Source: Duganella sp. CF458 (GTDB lineage: Bacteria > Pseudomonadota > Gammaproteobacteria > Burkholderiales > Burkholderiaceae_D). From it: 64,000 bases of DNA. The stretch lies in assembly GCF_900113115.1 (NCBI RefSeq), contig NZ_FOOF01000001.1, forward strand, positions 372,001 to 436,000, written 5' to 3'. Positions within the stretch are counted from its first letter, which is position 1; each line of letters starts with the position of its first letter. The position numbers and the translations under genes are program-made. This document shows positions 27,721-36,845 of the stretch, piece after piece. The notes under the pieces are model-generated. The model made no database searches and was not told where the DNA came from. It saw only the letters and a program-made list of their open reading frames with translations.

Positions 27721-28176
27721 ATGGATCTACGCAAGCTGAAGACGCTGATCGACCTGGTAGCAGAGTCGGACATCGCTGAACTGGAAGTGACCGAAGGCGA
27801 AAGCAAGGTTCGCATCGTCAAGTCCGGCGGTCTGGCACCAAACCAGGTGGTGATGATGCCGCCGCAAGCGCCAACCCATTACGCACCTGTCGCCGCGCCG
27901 GTCGCCGCGCCTGCCGCCGCCCCAGCTGCCGCCGAGCCAACCGGCCACGTTGTCAAGTCCCCAATGGTGGGCACCTTCTACCGCGCTTCCGCACCGGGCA
28001 ATCCCGCTTTCGTTGAAGTGGGCGCCACCGTGAAAGAAGGCGATACCCTGTGCATCATCGAAGCGATGAAGCTGCTGAACGAGATCGATGCCGACAAGTC
28101 CGGCACCATCACCCAGATCCTGGTCGAGAACGGCCAACCGGTCGAATTCGGCCAGCCACTGTTTGTGATCGGCTAA
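27721..28176 (+). CDS. accB: Biotin carboxyl carrier protein of acetyl-CoA carboxylase
   Basis: 151 aa. N-terminal helical domain ([20 protein letters not shown]), an Ala/Pro-rich flexible linker (about residues 58-77), and a C-terminal biotinyl domain with [10 protein letters not shown]; the biotinylated residue is Lys117. Carries biotin between the AccC carboxylase and the AccAD transferase in fatty-acid synthesis. Preceded by AAGGGAG and followed 72 bp later by accC. Confidence 0.97.
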   Translation: MDLRKLKTLIDLVAESDIAELEVTEGESKVRIVKSGGLAPNQVVMMPPQAPTHYAPVAAPVAAPAAAPAAAEPTGHVVKSPMVGTFYRASAPGNPAFVEVGATVKEGDTLCIIEAMKLLNEIDADKSGTITQILVENGQPVEFGQPLFVIG

Positions 28177-28248
28177 CGCCGGACCATGGCCGCTGTGGAC
28201 ATCCCAGCGGCCAGCACATCCTCCCTTTCCACAAACATAGAAGCTGCC

Positions 28249-29607
28249 ATGTTTGAAAAAATCCTTATTGCCAATCGCGGCGAAATCGCCTTGCGCATCC
28301 AGCGCGCGTGCCGCGAACTGGGCATCAAGACTGTGGTCGTGCACTCCGAGGCCGACCGTGACGCCAAGTACGTGAAGCTGGCCGACGAATCCGTCTGCAT
28401 CGGCCCGGCTCCTTCGGCGCAGTCCTACCTGAATATGCCGGCCATCATTTCCGCGGCCGAAGTCACCGACGCGGAAGCGATCCACCCTGGCTATGGCTTC
28501 CTGTCCGAGAACGCGGACTTTGCCGAGCGGGTGGAGAAATCCGGTTTCGTCTTCATCGGCCCGCGCGCCGAATCGATCCGCTTGATGGGCGACAAAGTGT
28601 CGGCCAAGCACGCGATGATCAAGGCCGGCGTGCCATGCGTGCCAGGTTCCGAAGGCGCCCTGCCGGATGATCCGAAAGCCATTGTGCAGATTGCGCGCAA
28701 AATCGGCTATCCGGTGATCATCAAGGCCGCCGGCGGCGGCGGTGGCCGCGGCATGCGCGTGGTGCATACCGAAGCTGCCCTGCTGAACGCGGTCACCATG
28801 ACCAAATCGGAAGCCGGTGCTGCCTTCGGCAATCCGGAAGTCTATATGGAGAAGTACCTGGAGAATCCGCGTCACGTGGAAATCCAGATCCTGGCCGACG
28901 AACACAAGAACGCCGTCTGGCTGGGCGAGCGCGATTGCTCCATGCAGCGCCGCCACCAGAAGGTGATCGAAGAAGCGCCGGCACCGGGCATCCCGCGCAA
29001 GGTGATCGAAAAGATCGGCGACCGTTGCGCCGAAGCTTGCCGCAAGATCGGCTACCGCGGTGCGGGCACCTTCGAGTTCCTGTACGAAAACGGCGAGTTC
29101 TATTTCATCGAAATGAACACCCGCGTGCAGGTTGAGCATCCGGTGACCGAAATGATCACCGGAATCGACATCGTGCAGGAACAGATCCGCATTGCTGCGG
29201 GTGAGAAGCTGCGCTTCCGCCAGCGCGACGTGATGCTGTCCGGCCACGCCATCGAGTGCCGTATCAATGCCGAGGATCCGTTCAAGTTCACCCCGTCGCC
29301 AGGCCGCATTACCGCATGGCATACTCCGGGTGGCCCAGGCGTGCGTGTTGACTCGCACTCCTATGCGGGTTACTTTGTACCACCGAACTACGATTCGATG
29401 ATCGGCAAGGTCATTACCTACGGCGCAACCCGCGAGCAGGCGATCCGACGCATGCAGATCGCGCTGTCGGAAATGGTGGTTGAAGGCATTTCGACCAACA
29501 TCCCGCTGCACCGCGAGCTGATGGTCGATGCACGCTTCATCGAAGGTGGCACCAACATCCACTATCTGGAACAACGTCTGGCAGAAATGCCAAAAGCAGG
29601 CAAATAA
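28249..29607 (+). CDS. accC: Biotin carboxylase subunit of acetyl-CoA carboxylase
   Basis: 452 aa ATP-grasp enzyme. [20 protein letters not shown] at the N-terminus, the ATP loop [34 protein letters not shown], and catalytic segment [18 protein letters not shown] are all intact. It carboxylates biotin on AccB using bicarbonate and ATP. The open frame begins 21 codons upstream, but ATG 28249 ([11 protein letters not shown]) is where all family members begin. Forms the accBC operon. Confidence 0.98.
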   Translation: MFEKILIANRGEIALRIQRACRELGIKTVVVHSEADRDAKYVKLADESVCIGPAPSAQSYLNMPAIISAAEVTDAEAIHPGYGFLSENADFAERVEKSGFVFIGPRAESIRLMGDKVSAKHAMIKAGVPCVPGSEGALPDDPKAIVQIARKIGYPVIIKAAGGGGGRGMRVVHTEAALLNAVTMTKSEAGAAFGNPEVYMEKYLENPRHVEIQILADEHKNAVWLGERDCSMQRRHQKVIEEAPAPGIPRKVIEKIGDRCAEACRKIGYRGAGTFEFLYENGEFYFIEMNTRVQVEHPVTEMITGIDIVQEQIRIAAGEKLRFRQRDVMLSGHAIECRINAEDPFKFTPSPGRITAWHTPGGPGVRVDSHSYAGYFVPPNYDSMIGKVITYGATREQAIRRMQIALSEMVVEGISTNIPLHRELMVDARFIEGGTNIHYLEQRLAEMPKAGK

Positions 29608-29625
29608 GGCAGGTAAGTAATCAAT

Positions 29626-30537
29626 ATGAGCTGGACTGAAATCGTCATCGAAGTAGCACGTGAACACGCCGAGGCACTGTCTGAGGCGCTGATGGACGCG
29701 GGCGCGCTGTCGGTGTCGGTGGAGGATGCCGATGAAGGCACCGACGCCGAAAAACCCCTGTTCGGCGAGCCGGGCATGGAGCCGACCGAAGCGGCATGGG
29801 ATCATAGCCGCGTGGTCGCGCTGACCGATGACGAGGAAGACCAGGCCCTGATCGTGGCGGCTGCCGCCGGCGCGATCGGGCTGGCTCACCTGCCCAAGTT
29901 CACCACCCGCAAGGTGGCAGACGCCGACTGGGTGCGTTTGACCCAGTCGCAATTTGAGCCGATCCATATCGGCAAGAACATCTGGGTCGTGCCGAGCTGG
30001 CACGAGGCGCCGGATCCGTCGGCCCTGATCCTGGAGCTGGACCCGGGCCTGGCCTTCGGTACCGGGTCGCACCCGACCACCAAGCTGTGCATGGAGTGGC
30101 TGGAAGCCCATCCGGCGCCGGGCAAGTCCGTGCTGGACTACGGCTGCGGTTCGGGCATCCTGGCCATGGTGGCGCGCAAACTGGGCGCCACTACCGTCGC
30201 CGGGGTGGATATCGATCCACAGGCTGTCGTGTCGGCCAACGACAACGCGGTGCGCAACCGCGTGGAAGATATCCAGTACTTCGTGCCGGATGATTTCGCG
30301 GAATCGTCGTTTGCCGCGCAGCGTTTCGATATCGTGGTCGCCAACATCCTGTCCTCCCCGCTGAAGCTGATGGCACCGATGCTGTCCGGCCGCGTGGCGC
30401 CAGGCGGTGCGCTGGTGCTGTCCGGCGTGCTGGCGCGCCAGGCGGAAGAAGTCGCTGCGGCTTACGCACCGTTCATCAAGCTGAGCGTCTGGGCTGAGCA
30501 CGAAGGCTGGGTGTGCCTGTCCGGCACGCTGGCATAA
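29626..30537 (+). CDS. prmA: Ribosomal protein L11 methyltransferase
   Basis: 303 aa. An N-terminal substrate-recognition domain (about residues 1-60, [20 protein letters not shown]) joined to a SAM-dependent methyltransferase domain with [19 protein letters not shown] (SAM motif I), DIDPQAV (acidic ribose contact) and [15 protein letters not shown] (NILxxPL catalytic motif). Trimethylates L11. It follows accC by 18 bp and precedes the DUF3426 gene by 16 bp, an order common in Burkholderiales. Confidence 0.96.
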   Translation: MSWTEIVIEVAREHAEALSEALMDAGALSVSVEDADEGTDAEKPLFGEPGMEPTEAAWDHSRVVALTDDEEDQALIVAAAAGAIGLAHLPKFTTRKVADADWVRLTQSQFEPIHIGKNIWVVPSWHEAPDPSALILELDPGLAFGTGSHPTTKLCMEWLEAHPAPGKSVLDYGCGSGILAMVARKLGATTVAGVDIDPQAVVSANDNAVRNRVEDIQYFVPDDFAESSFAAQRFDIVVANILSSPLKLMAPMLSGRVAPGGALVLSGVLARQAEEVAAAYAPFIKLSVWAEHEGWVCLSGTLA

Positions 30538-30553
30538 GGTATCCCCCTGACTG

Positions 30554-33442
30554 ATGGCGCTCGCCACTAAATGCCCCCATTGCAGTACGATCTTCAGGGT
30601 CGCGGCTGACCAACTGAAACTGCGCGGGGGCATTGTCCGCTGCGGCTCATGCGCGCTGGTTTTCGACGGCAATGCCGCCCTGGTCGAACCGGCAACCAAG
30701 CCGACTCCTGTGATTCCCGATGTCGTGGCCGAAGCGCCGCCTGCGAAGCCGGCGATCTCCGACTACGTCCATGGCTCGCCGGTCGACTTCGAGATCGATT
30801 TCAGCGAAGAGCCGGCCGCCGAGGCGCCGCAGCAGCCCGCCGCCAAGCCGGCCGAGGCTGTGCCAGCGGCTGACGCGCCGTCGCCTGCCGTGTGGCGTTC
30901 CACGCCAGCTCCTGCGCCCGGCACACCATCGCCCAGCGCGCCCGCTTCCGTCCCTGGGCCGGTGCATGCAGCCGCCAAGCCGCATGCCCCGACCCCGGAC
31001 GACATCGCCATAGCCGCCGTGGCCCGCGCGTTCGCCGCCGTTACTACGCATGATGCCCCGTCTACGCCAGCTGCGGCATCGCCAAGCAGCGTACCGATAC
31101 CAGCCTTCGAGTCGCCGCGGGCAGCAGAACCACCGCATGCCGCCGTGCCAGGGCCTGCCCCAGCGCCAACGGCCGAGCCGTCGCAGAGCTTCGTTCCATC
31201 GCATCCTGCGGCACCGGCGCAAGCGCCGCTGCCGCAACGCGCTGCCGAGCAGGCACCTGCTCCAGTATTTGCCGCCGCCGCGCCAGCAGCTCGCGCAACG
31301 CCTGCTCCGGCCACGCGCTCGCTGATCGACGTCGTGTCGCCCGACGCAGCCTTCAGCGCCGCCGCCGAGCCATCGCCTCCGCTGGTGCCCGAACCGCTTG
31401 ACGTGGCGTCGCCAGCACGGGCCAAATCGCCTGCCGGCCTGTCGTCGCTGGCGGACTTGGTGGCGCCAGACGCCATCTTCTCAGCCACCGCGGAACCATC
31501 GCCGCCACTGGCGCCGCCGGCTACCGCGCCGTCGTTTGCCAAAGCACCGCTTGCGACCGGCTCGGCCCAGCTTTCAGACGCGTTTTCGCCTGACGCCACC
31601 TTCTCGGCGGCTACCGGAACGACGCCTGCTGCCACGGCACCAGCCGCCCCGGCACCCCGCACCGCTTTCGCGCCGCCGCCAGTCCCGGTTGCCCGCCCCG
31701 CGGCTGGCCTGCCGCCTCGCGTCGAAGCGCCCGCCGAGCCCGCGCCGGCCCCTGAAGCGAGCAAGTTCGCGTCGGAACCGGCACCCGTAATCGACACGCC
31801 GCCGCCGGTTAGCCACGCAGTTCCCGCCACCGCGGAAGCGCCGCCTGTGCGAGACGAAGCCCCTGCCGAACCTCTGCGCAACGCCATAGAGGACGCGCTG
31901 CCATCGGAAAATAGTCTGGCGGCCCCTGCTGCTGAAGTGCTGCCGCTGGGAGACGAAGAACCCGTCGCGCCCCAGCACCTCGCCATAGAAGACGCGCTCC
32001 CATCGGACGACGCCGTCACAATTGAAGCGCCGCAGCATCCCGGTGAGGCTCCAGCCGAGCCTGAGGAAGTTGCCGAAGAGAGCCAGCTCCCGCCGGAAGA
32101 CGCGCTCACGCCCGCCTTCGAGGCACCAGCGCCGGTCGACCACGAAGCCGCGCCTGCCGCTGAGGCCCCGCCGCCGCAAGACGAATCGCCGGCCGCGCCG
32201 GAACAGCCAGTCGAGGTTGAGGCACTAGCCTGGGAACAAACGCCGGCAGTCGAACCCCCATCGTCGCCCGATCAGTCGGAACCGCCTGCCGACGAAGCCA
32301 GCGCACCGGCCGACACCGGTGAGCAAGCCGGCGCCGCACTCGTGGATGCTATCGACCAATGGTCGGCTGACCAACCGCATCCTGACGGCCGCGTCGAGCC
32401 TTCACTCGACACACCGCAAGAGCACCTGCTCATCGCAGCACTCGATGACGCGCATCATTTTGAAGACTTGCCGCCCGACGAGCAGCCTGCAGCTGAGTTG
32501 CCGGTCGCCGACCCCGAGGCGGACGGTATCAGCGAGCCATCGCTGCATGCAGAACCCTGGTCCGGCACCGACTTGGCCGCGGACCAGGCGCGCGAGCCGG
32601 ACGGCGAACCATGGAGCCTGTCCGAACCCGACGAAACCGCCCTGCACGCCGTGGCGGCTGTCAACACGGACGCGCCGGATGACGGCGCCTCCGTTACCGA
32701 CGACGAACCGGCCGACCGACCAGCCAAGTCCCGCCGTGAACGCGCCCTGAAACGCGCCAAATCGCGCCGCGACGCCAGCGGCCCTGCCGCTGAACACGAG
32801 GTCTTTGCCCTCGAAGAGAACGGCCCCGAGCAGGAAATCAGCGCCGAAGAAGTCGCCGCCCGCATGCGCGCCATCGCCGGCGTCGATGAGAGCGCAGCGG
32901 CATCCGAAGACCTCGATCACGCCGACCTGAACTTCGTAAAACGCGTCGACCGCAGCCAGAGATACGGCAAGGCCGTCACCATCACGATGGCGGTCGGCGT
33001 CCCGATCCTGCTGGCCGGACTGGTGCTGCAAGCCGCCACCACCTTCCGCGATACCCTGGCCGCCAACTACCCGCAACTGAAGCCGGCCCTGACCGCCGTC
33101 TGCCAGCCGCTCGGCTGCAAGATCGCGCTTCCAAGCCAGCTCGACGCCCTCAGCGTCGAACCGGGCGAGCTGGCCAGCATGACTGAAAACACCTTCAGCT
33201 TCAGCACCGTCCTGCGTAACCAGTCCAAGACCCCGCAAGCCTGGCCGCACGTCGAACTGACCTTGAACGACAACGCCGACAAGCCGGTGCTGCGCCGCGT
33301 GTTCGCCCCGATCGAATACCTGCCGTCGTCGACCGAGGCCGAAAAAGGCTTCGGCCCGCGCAGCGAACAAAGCATTAAACTGTACTTCGAGCTGAAAGAG
33401 CTCAAAGCTTCCGGCTATCACATCGCCATTTTCTACCCTTAA
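30554..33442 (+). CDS. Giant zinc-ribbon / DUF3426 membrane protein with Ala-Pro-rich linker
   Basis: 962 aa, far longer than the 250-450 residues usual in this family. Residues 1-40 form an MJ0042-type zinc ribbon (CPHC at 7-10, CGSC at 30-33). Residues about 50-790 are low complexity, rich in Ala, Pro and Glu, with imperfect internal repeats: SPDAAFSAAAEPSPPL, APDAIFSATAEPSPPL and SPDATFSAATG at about 260-370, and IEDALPSEN / IEDALPSDD near 440-480. A membrane helix lies at about 808-828 (ITMAVGVPILLAGLVLQAA), followed by a DUF3426 domain of about 130 residues with Cys pair CQPLGC. The linker would span a long distance in the cytoplasm. Function unknown. Confidence 0.88.
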   Translation: MALATKCPHCSTIFRVAADQLKLRGGIVRCGSCALVFDGNAALVEPATKPTPVIPDVVAEAPPAKPAISDYVHGSPVDFEIDFSEEPAAEAPQQPAAKPAEAVPAADAPSPAVWRSTPAPAPGTPSPSAPASVPGPVHAAAKPHAPTPDDIAIAAVARAFAAVTTHDAPSTPAAASPSSVPIPAFESPRAAEPPHAAVPGPAPAPTAEPSQSFVPSHPAAPAQAPLPQRAAEQAPAPVFAAAAPAARATPAPATRSLIDVVSPDAAFSAAAEPSPPLVPEPLDVASPARAKSPAGLSSLADLVAPDAIFSATAEPSPPLAPPATAPSFAKAPLATGSAQLSDAFSPDATFSAATGTTPAATAPAAPAPRTAFAPPPVPVARPAAGLPPRVEAPAEPAPAPEASKFASEPAPVIDTPPPVSHAVPATAEAPPVRDEAPAEPLRNAIEDALPSENSLAAPAAEVLPLGDEEPVAPQHLAIEDALPSDDAVTIEAPQHPGEAPAEPEEVAEESQLPPEDALTPAFEAPAPVDHEAAPAAEAPPPQDESPAAPEQPVEVEALAWEQTPAVEPPSSPDQSEPPADEASAPADTGEQAGAALVDAIDQWSADQPHPDGRVEPSLDTPQEHLLIAALDDAHHFEDLPPDEQPAAELPVADPEADGISEPSLHAEPWSGTDLAADQAREPDGEPWSLSEPDETALHAVAAVNTDAPDDGASVTDDEPADRPAKSRRERALKRAKSRRDASGPAAEHEVFALEENGPEQEISAEEVAARMRAIAGVDESAAASEDLDHADLNFVKRVDRSQRYGKAVTITMAVGVPILLAGLVLQAATTFRDTLAANYPQLKPALTAVCQPLGCKIALPSQLDALSVEPGELASMTENTFSFSTVLRNQSKTPQAWPHVELTLNDNADKPVLRRVFAPIEYLPSSTEAEKGFGPRSEQSIKLYFELKELKASGYHIAIFYP

Positions 33443-33449
33443 AAATACT

Positions 33450-34394
33450 ATGACTAAAACCGCGCTTGTCTGTGGCTCGCTGGCCATCGACATCATCATG
33501 CAATATGAAGGCCGTTTCGGCGACACGCTGCTGGCCGACCAGCTGCACAAGGTCAACGTGTCCTTCCTGGTGCCGACCATGCGCACCGAGTTTGGCGGCT
33601 GCTCCGGCAATATCGCCTACTCGCTGAAGATGCTGGGCGGCGACCCGCGCATCGTCGGCGTATTGGGACAGGATTGCGCGGCCTACCTGGAACGCTTCCA
33701 GCAGCTCGGCATCTCGACCGACAACATCCTGATCAAGAAGGATGCCTACAACGCGCAGTGCTTCGTCACCGCCGATGCGGACCACAACCAGATCAACGCC
33801 TTCCACCCTGGCGCCATGTCGTTTGCGCATGAGAATCCGATCGAGAAAGCCGGCGCGGCCCGCATCGCGATCATTTCACCTGACGGCCATCTGGGCATGC
33901 TGAAGCACGCGGAAGACCTGGCACGCCTGGGCATCCCGTTCGTCTTCGACCCGGGCCAGCAGATGCCGATGTTCACGCCGGAACAATTGATTGGCTTCAT
34001 TGAACAGGCTACTTATGTCACCTGCAATGACTATGAGATCGAGCTGCTGATGTCGCGCACCGGCCTGACCATTCCGGAGATCGCTGCCAAGCTGGAAGCG
34101 CTGATCGTGACGCGCGGCGAGAAGGGTTCGGAGATTTACGCGGGCGGCAAGCGCATCGATATTCCTGCGGTGACCGTGGATGCGTCGCTGGACCTGGATC
34201 CGACCGGCTGCGGCGACGCTTACCGCGCAGGCCTGTTGTTTGGCCTGGTCAATGACCTGGGCTGGGAATCGACCGGCCGCCTGGCCAGCTTGCTGGGCGC
34301 CATCAAGATCGTCACCAAAGGCGCGCAGAACCACGTCTTCACCCCTGCAGAAATCGCGGACAAGTTCGAAGCGGCGTTCGGCTACCGCTTCTAA
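33450..34394 (+). CDS. PfkB-family carbohydrate/adenosine kinase
   Basis: 314 aa ribokinase-fold sugar or nucleoside kinase. GGCSGNIAYSLKMLGG is PfkB signature 1; DPTGCGDAYRAGLLFGLV is signature 2 with the catalytic Asp and anion hole, here GCGD instead of the commoner GAGD. Substrate is uncertain: FGGCSGN and the N-terminal GSLAIDIIM pattern resemble the adenosine-kinase-like branch. Starts 7 bp after the DUF3426 gene, so probably the end of the accBC-prmA unit. A hairpin repeat follows 12 bases after the stop. Confidence 0.9.
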   Translation: MTKTALVCGSLAIDIIMQYEGRFGDTLLADQLHKVNVSFLVPTMRTEFGGCSGNIAYSLKMLGGDPRIVGVLGQDCAAYLERFQQLGISTDNILIKKDAYNAQCFVTADADHNQINAFHPGAMSFAHENPIEKAGAARIAIISPDGHLGMLKHAEDLARLGIPFVFDPGQQMPMFTPEQLIGFIEQATYVTCNDYEIELLMSRTGLTIPEIAAKLEALIVTRGEKGSEIYAGGKRIDIPAVTVDASLDLDPTGCGDAYRAGLLFGLVNDLGWESTGRLASLLGAIKIVTKGAQNHVFTPAEIADKFEAAFGYRF

Positions 34395-34406
34395 TCAGGT
34401 AAGGCT

Positions 34407-34446
34407 GGGTCCGACCCTGCGGGTCGGACCCCGGTGTACCGGTTTA
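34407..34446. repeat. GGGTC-N-GACCC hairpin element
   Basis: Perfect 11-bp inverted repeat GGGTCCGACCC (34407-34417), loop TGC, GGGTCGGACCC (34421-34431), followed by CGGTGTACCGGTTTAA. Same architecture and the same ACCGGTTT flank as the elements near 25.8 and 57.2 kb. Lies between convergent PfkB and yggT genes and could serve both as terminator. Confidence 0.9.
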
Positions 34447-34481
34447 ACAGCCGGCCAACATCCTCCAGCACCACATACGGC

Positions 34482-35009
34482 TCATCGGCCGAACAGCATG
34501 CCAAGCAGGATCTGGCAGATTTGCAGCAGGATCAAGGCCACCAACAGCGACAAATCCAGGTTGCCCACCAGGGGTACCACCTTACGGATAGGCCTGAGCA
34601 GCGGATCGTTCAGCGCACGCACGAAGGGCGCCAGCGGCGCATGCGGATTGACCCAGCTGAAAATCGCTTCGATGATCAGCAAGGCCATAAAGCCGAACAG
34701 GACCCATTCCAGGAAGCGCTGCAAGGCCGCCAGCAGCACAATCTCCGGCGTCGCCCCCACCAGGAACAGCACCGAGGTCGCCAGGATCACAATCAGGAAC
34801 GCGCCAATCAGGCTGGCCCAGTCATAGCCCCCCATGCCGGGGACGATGCGGCGCAGCGGGCGCACCAGCCAATCCGATAATTGAAAAGTAAACTGTGCCA
34901 CCGACGAAGGCGGGCGGACGCGGATAGCCTGCATCCAGAATCGCAGCAATAGAACCCCGCCAAGCAGGCCGGCTGCGACATCGACGATCAGCTTAAGAAT
35001 ACTAAACAC
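34482..35009 (-). CDS. YggT-family integral membrane protein
   Basis: 175 aa with the two YggT repeats: LLRFWMQAIRVRPP and then SWVNPHAPLAPFVRALNDPL, LLRPIRKVVPLVGNLDLS. Four hydrophobic segments are visible. Family members are linked to osmotic or division-related functions that remain unclear. GTG start at 35009, with GGAGA 5 bases before it. That start lies only 13 bases after the T-run of a strong terminator, so its own promoter must overlap the end of the histone-like gene, or it depends on read-through. proC, the usual neighbour, is absent. Confidence 0.9.
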   Translation of the reverse strand: MFSILKLIVDVAAGLLGGVLLLRFWMQAIRVRPPSSVAQFTFQLSDWLVRPLRRIVPGMGGYDWASLIGAFLIVILATSVLFLVGATPEIVLLAALQRFLEWVLFGFMALLIIEAIFSWVNPHAPLAPFVRALNDPLLRPIRKVVPLVGNLDLSLLVALILLQICQILLGMLFGR

Positions 35010-35022
35010 GAGTTCTCCAAAT

Positions 35023-35057
35023 AAAAAAACCGCTGTGCGATTGTCTCACACAGCGGT
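35023..35057 (-). terminator. Rho-independent terminator of the histone H1-like gene
   Basis: On the minus strand ACCGCTGTG, an 11-base loop, CACAGCGGT, then seven T (35023-35029). It lies about 34 bases past the histone-like stop. It is unusually close to the next gene, yggT. Confidence 0.85.
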
Positions 35058-35090
35058 GTTTTCGCCATCCGGCACTAAGCGTTGAAGGGC

Positions 35091-36122
35091 TTAGGCAGGA
35101 CGGGTGCTGGTCGGGAACGGCCAGGCGGCTGCCGGGGCGATCACGGTTTTAGCTGCCGGGGCGGCGGCTGGAGCCGGGGCTGCAGCAGCAGGTGCTGGTG
35201 CGGCGGCTGGCTTCACAGCTTCCTTCTTAGGAGCAGCTGGTTTCTTAGGAGCGGCCTTTTTAGGGGCAGCTGGTTTGGCAGCCGGAGCTGCAGCCGGTGC
35301 TACGGCTACTGGCGCAACAGCTGGCTTGGCTGTTGGCTTAGCCGAGGCTTTTTTTGGGGCGGCCTTTTTAGCTGCAGGCTTGGCAGCTGGTTTTGCGGCG
35401 GCTTTAGGAGCGGCTTTTTTAGCAGCTGGCTTGGCAGCGGCTTTCTTGGCGGCTGGCTTGGCAGCGGCTTTCTTGGCGGCTGGTTTGGCAGCAGCTTTAG
35501 GAGCGGCCTTCTTGGCAGCTGGCTTGGCAGCAGCTTTCTTCGCAGCTGGTTTGGCAGCGGCTTTCTTGGCAGCTGGCTTAGCGGCAGCTTTCTTGGCGGC
35601 TGGTTTTGCAGCTGCTTTCTTGGCGGCTGGCTTGGCAGCTGCTTTAGCTACGGTCTTTTTAGCTGCTGGTTTAGCTGCAGCTTTCTTGGCTGCCGGCTTC
35701 GCTGCGGCTTTCTTTGCTACTGGCTTGGCTGCTGCTTTTTTAGCGACGGCTTTTTTAGCTGCTGGTTTAGCGGCTGCTTTTTTAGCTGCTGGCTTAGCGG
35801 CTGCCTTGGCGACGGTTTTCTTCGCTGCTGGCTTGGCTGCTGCTTTCTTGGCAGCTGGTTTTGCTGCTGGCTTAGCAGCGGCTTTCTTCACAGCTGGTTT
35901 TGCAGCTGCTTTTTTCGCTGCTGGTTTTGCTGCTGGCTTAGCGGCAGCTTTCTTAGCGGCTGGTTTAGCGGCTGGCTTGGCAGCGGCTTTCTTGGCAGCT
36001 GGTTTAGCTGCAGCTTTAGCAGCTGGCTTAGCTGCGGCTTTAGCGGCCGGCTTAGCGGCAGCTTTCTTTGCTGGAGCAGCTGCTTTAGCGGCTGCTGGTT
36101 TCTTCTTAGCGGCGGTTGCCAT
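35091..36122 (-). CDS. Histone H1-like Lys/Ala/Pro-rich nucleoid protein
   Basis: 343 aa made almost wholly of short Ala-Lys-Pro repeats (AAAKPAAKKAA and variants, more than 25 units), then an Ala/Pro segment and a non-repetitive C-terminal end WPFPTSTRPA. Resembles the eukaryotic H1 C-terminal tail and bacterial H1 homologues such as AlgP and BpH1, which bind DNA non-specifically. Start at 36122 (MATAAKKKPAAAKA), 7 bases after AGGAGA. Repeat number is likely to vary between strains. The long antisense open frame is a by-product of the repeat codons. Confidence 0.92.
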   Translation of the reverse strand: MATAAKKKPAAAKAAAPAKKAAAKPAAKAAAKPAAKAAAKPAAKKAAAKPAAKPAAKKAAAKPAAKPAAKKAAAKPAVKKAAAKPAAKPAAKKAAAKPAAKKTVAKAAAKPAAKKAAAKPAAKKAVAKKAAAKPVAKKAAAKPAAKKAAAKPAAKKTVAKAAAKPAAKKAAAKPAAKKAAAKPAAKKAAAKPAAKKAAAKPAAKKAAPKAAAKPAAKKAAAKPAAKKAAAKPAAKKAAPKAAAKPAAKPAAKKAAPKKASAKPTAKPAVAPVAVAPAAAPAAKPAAPKKAAPKKPAAPKKEAVKPAAAPAPAAAAPAPAAAPAAKTVIAPAAAWPFPTSTRPA

Positions 36123-36422
36123 TTTTAGTTCTCCTTCATCTGGGATGGGAAAATTCACGCACAAATTTAAAACCCGTCCGGCCCTGCGCTGGACCAGGCG
36201 AATTATTCATCGGCACAAACACGGTTGCGGTTTGCGCTAATGAATTCTGCACCCAGCTGAACTGCTGCACCTCCTCACAAGTGCAGCGCTTCAGCCATCG
36301 ATTCCTACGCCGGTGCTTGGCAGCGCAGGACTCAAATTCTTTGTCGCGACGATTGCGCGGGTGGGGCGTGAATACAGCTCCTCAACCCTCGTCGGGCCAC
36401 GTGATACGACCAGCGTTCAAAG

Positions 36423-36461
36423 AAAAAACCGCCCGGCCTGATCGAGAGATCAGGTGAGCGG
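36423..36461 (-). terminator. Strong minus-strand terminator without an annotated gene upstream
   Basis: Minus strand: CCGC, bulge, CCTGATC, loop TCTC, GATCAGG, bulge, GCGG, then TTTTTT (36423-36428). The stem and T-run are typical of a Rho-independent terminator. Nothing annotated is transcribed into it from the right: the next gene that way, the triple-CheW gene, has its own hairpin at 36775. Confidence 0.78.
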
Positions 36462-36512
36462 CTTCGCTGTCGTCGTGTGGTCTTTAAGCATACTTATGCG
36501 TTTTTGGTTCCC
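36423..36512 (-). ncRNA. Possible small RNA ending at the 36423 terminator
   Basis: About 90 nt on the minus strand between an AATAAT -10-like box (36513-36518, with TTGTTA 15 bases upstream) and the terminator. It contains GCATAAGTATGC, a small hairpin, and ends in the strong stem with six T. No ORF is present. Support is structural only. Confidence 0.3.
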
Positions 36513-36762
36513 ATTATTGTTCGATTTTTGCGGTAACAACACACTCAAAAAACAGTGCTTGCAAATTCACGCGATTTCAAGTTCGCAAAGTACACGAAAG
36601 CTTGTCGATGCGCAACCAGCACGAATGATTTTCTTCTTCTTTTTTTGCGTCGATCTGCGAGTTCGCGCACATTGAAGCGCGCTTCACGAGCCGTTCACGC
36701 ACATCGATCGCTCATCGCAGTGCTGACCACCTTCGCATAACGCCTTTAGGTAAAGGCTGTAT

Positions 36763-36807
36763 AAAAAGTGAAGCGCCCCGGCTCGCGTTTGGGCGCGAGA
36801 CCGGGGC
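36763..36807 (-). terminator. Hairpin after the triple-CheW gene
   Basis: GCCCCGG-CTCGCG (36775-36787), loop TTTGGG, CGCGAGACCGGGGC (36794-36807): a 13-bp GC stem with one bulged base. On the minus strand it is followed, after seven bases, by TTTTT. It is 38 bases past the CheW-gene stop. Confidence 0.6.
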
Positions 36808-36845
36808 GGCCGAAGGATGCGTTTGAAATTTTTTTTTCGTCGCGA

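Larger units (their letters stand above)
36123..36845. other. 723-bp non-coding region between the CheW gene and the histone-like gene
   Basis: No convincing protein gene on either strand; a 31-codon minus-strand ORF (start near 36672, MCANSQIDAKKEEE) is the best but unsupported. The 300 bp next to the histone-like gene should hold its promoter and leader, with a small hairpin CTGCAC...GTGCAG near 36260. Two minus-strand hairpins are listed separately, and an inverted repeat GCCTTTA-GG-TAAAGGC lies at 36742-36757. The middle part is AT-rich for this genome. Confidence 0.6.

Noticed and set aside
30763..32109. Long minus-strand frames across the DUF3426 linker
   Set aside because: The plus strand has a proper zinc ribbon, membrane helix and DUF3426 domain in a single frame; the antisense frame is a composition effect.
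35400..36100. Regularly spaced repeats that might suggest a CRISPR array
   Set aside because: The repeats are in-frame codons for Ala-Lys-Pro with no unique spacers; they encode the histone-like protein.
35104..36240. Plus-strand open frame of Ala/Leu/Phe repeats opposite the histone-like gene
   Set aside because: It is the mirror of the AAKPAAKK codons and has no independent start or ribosome site.
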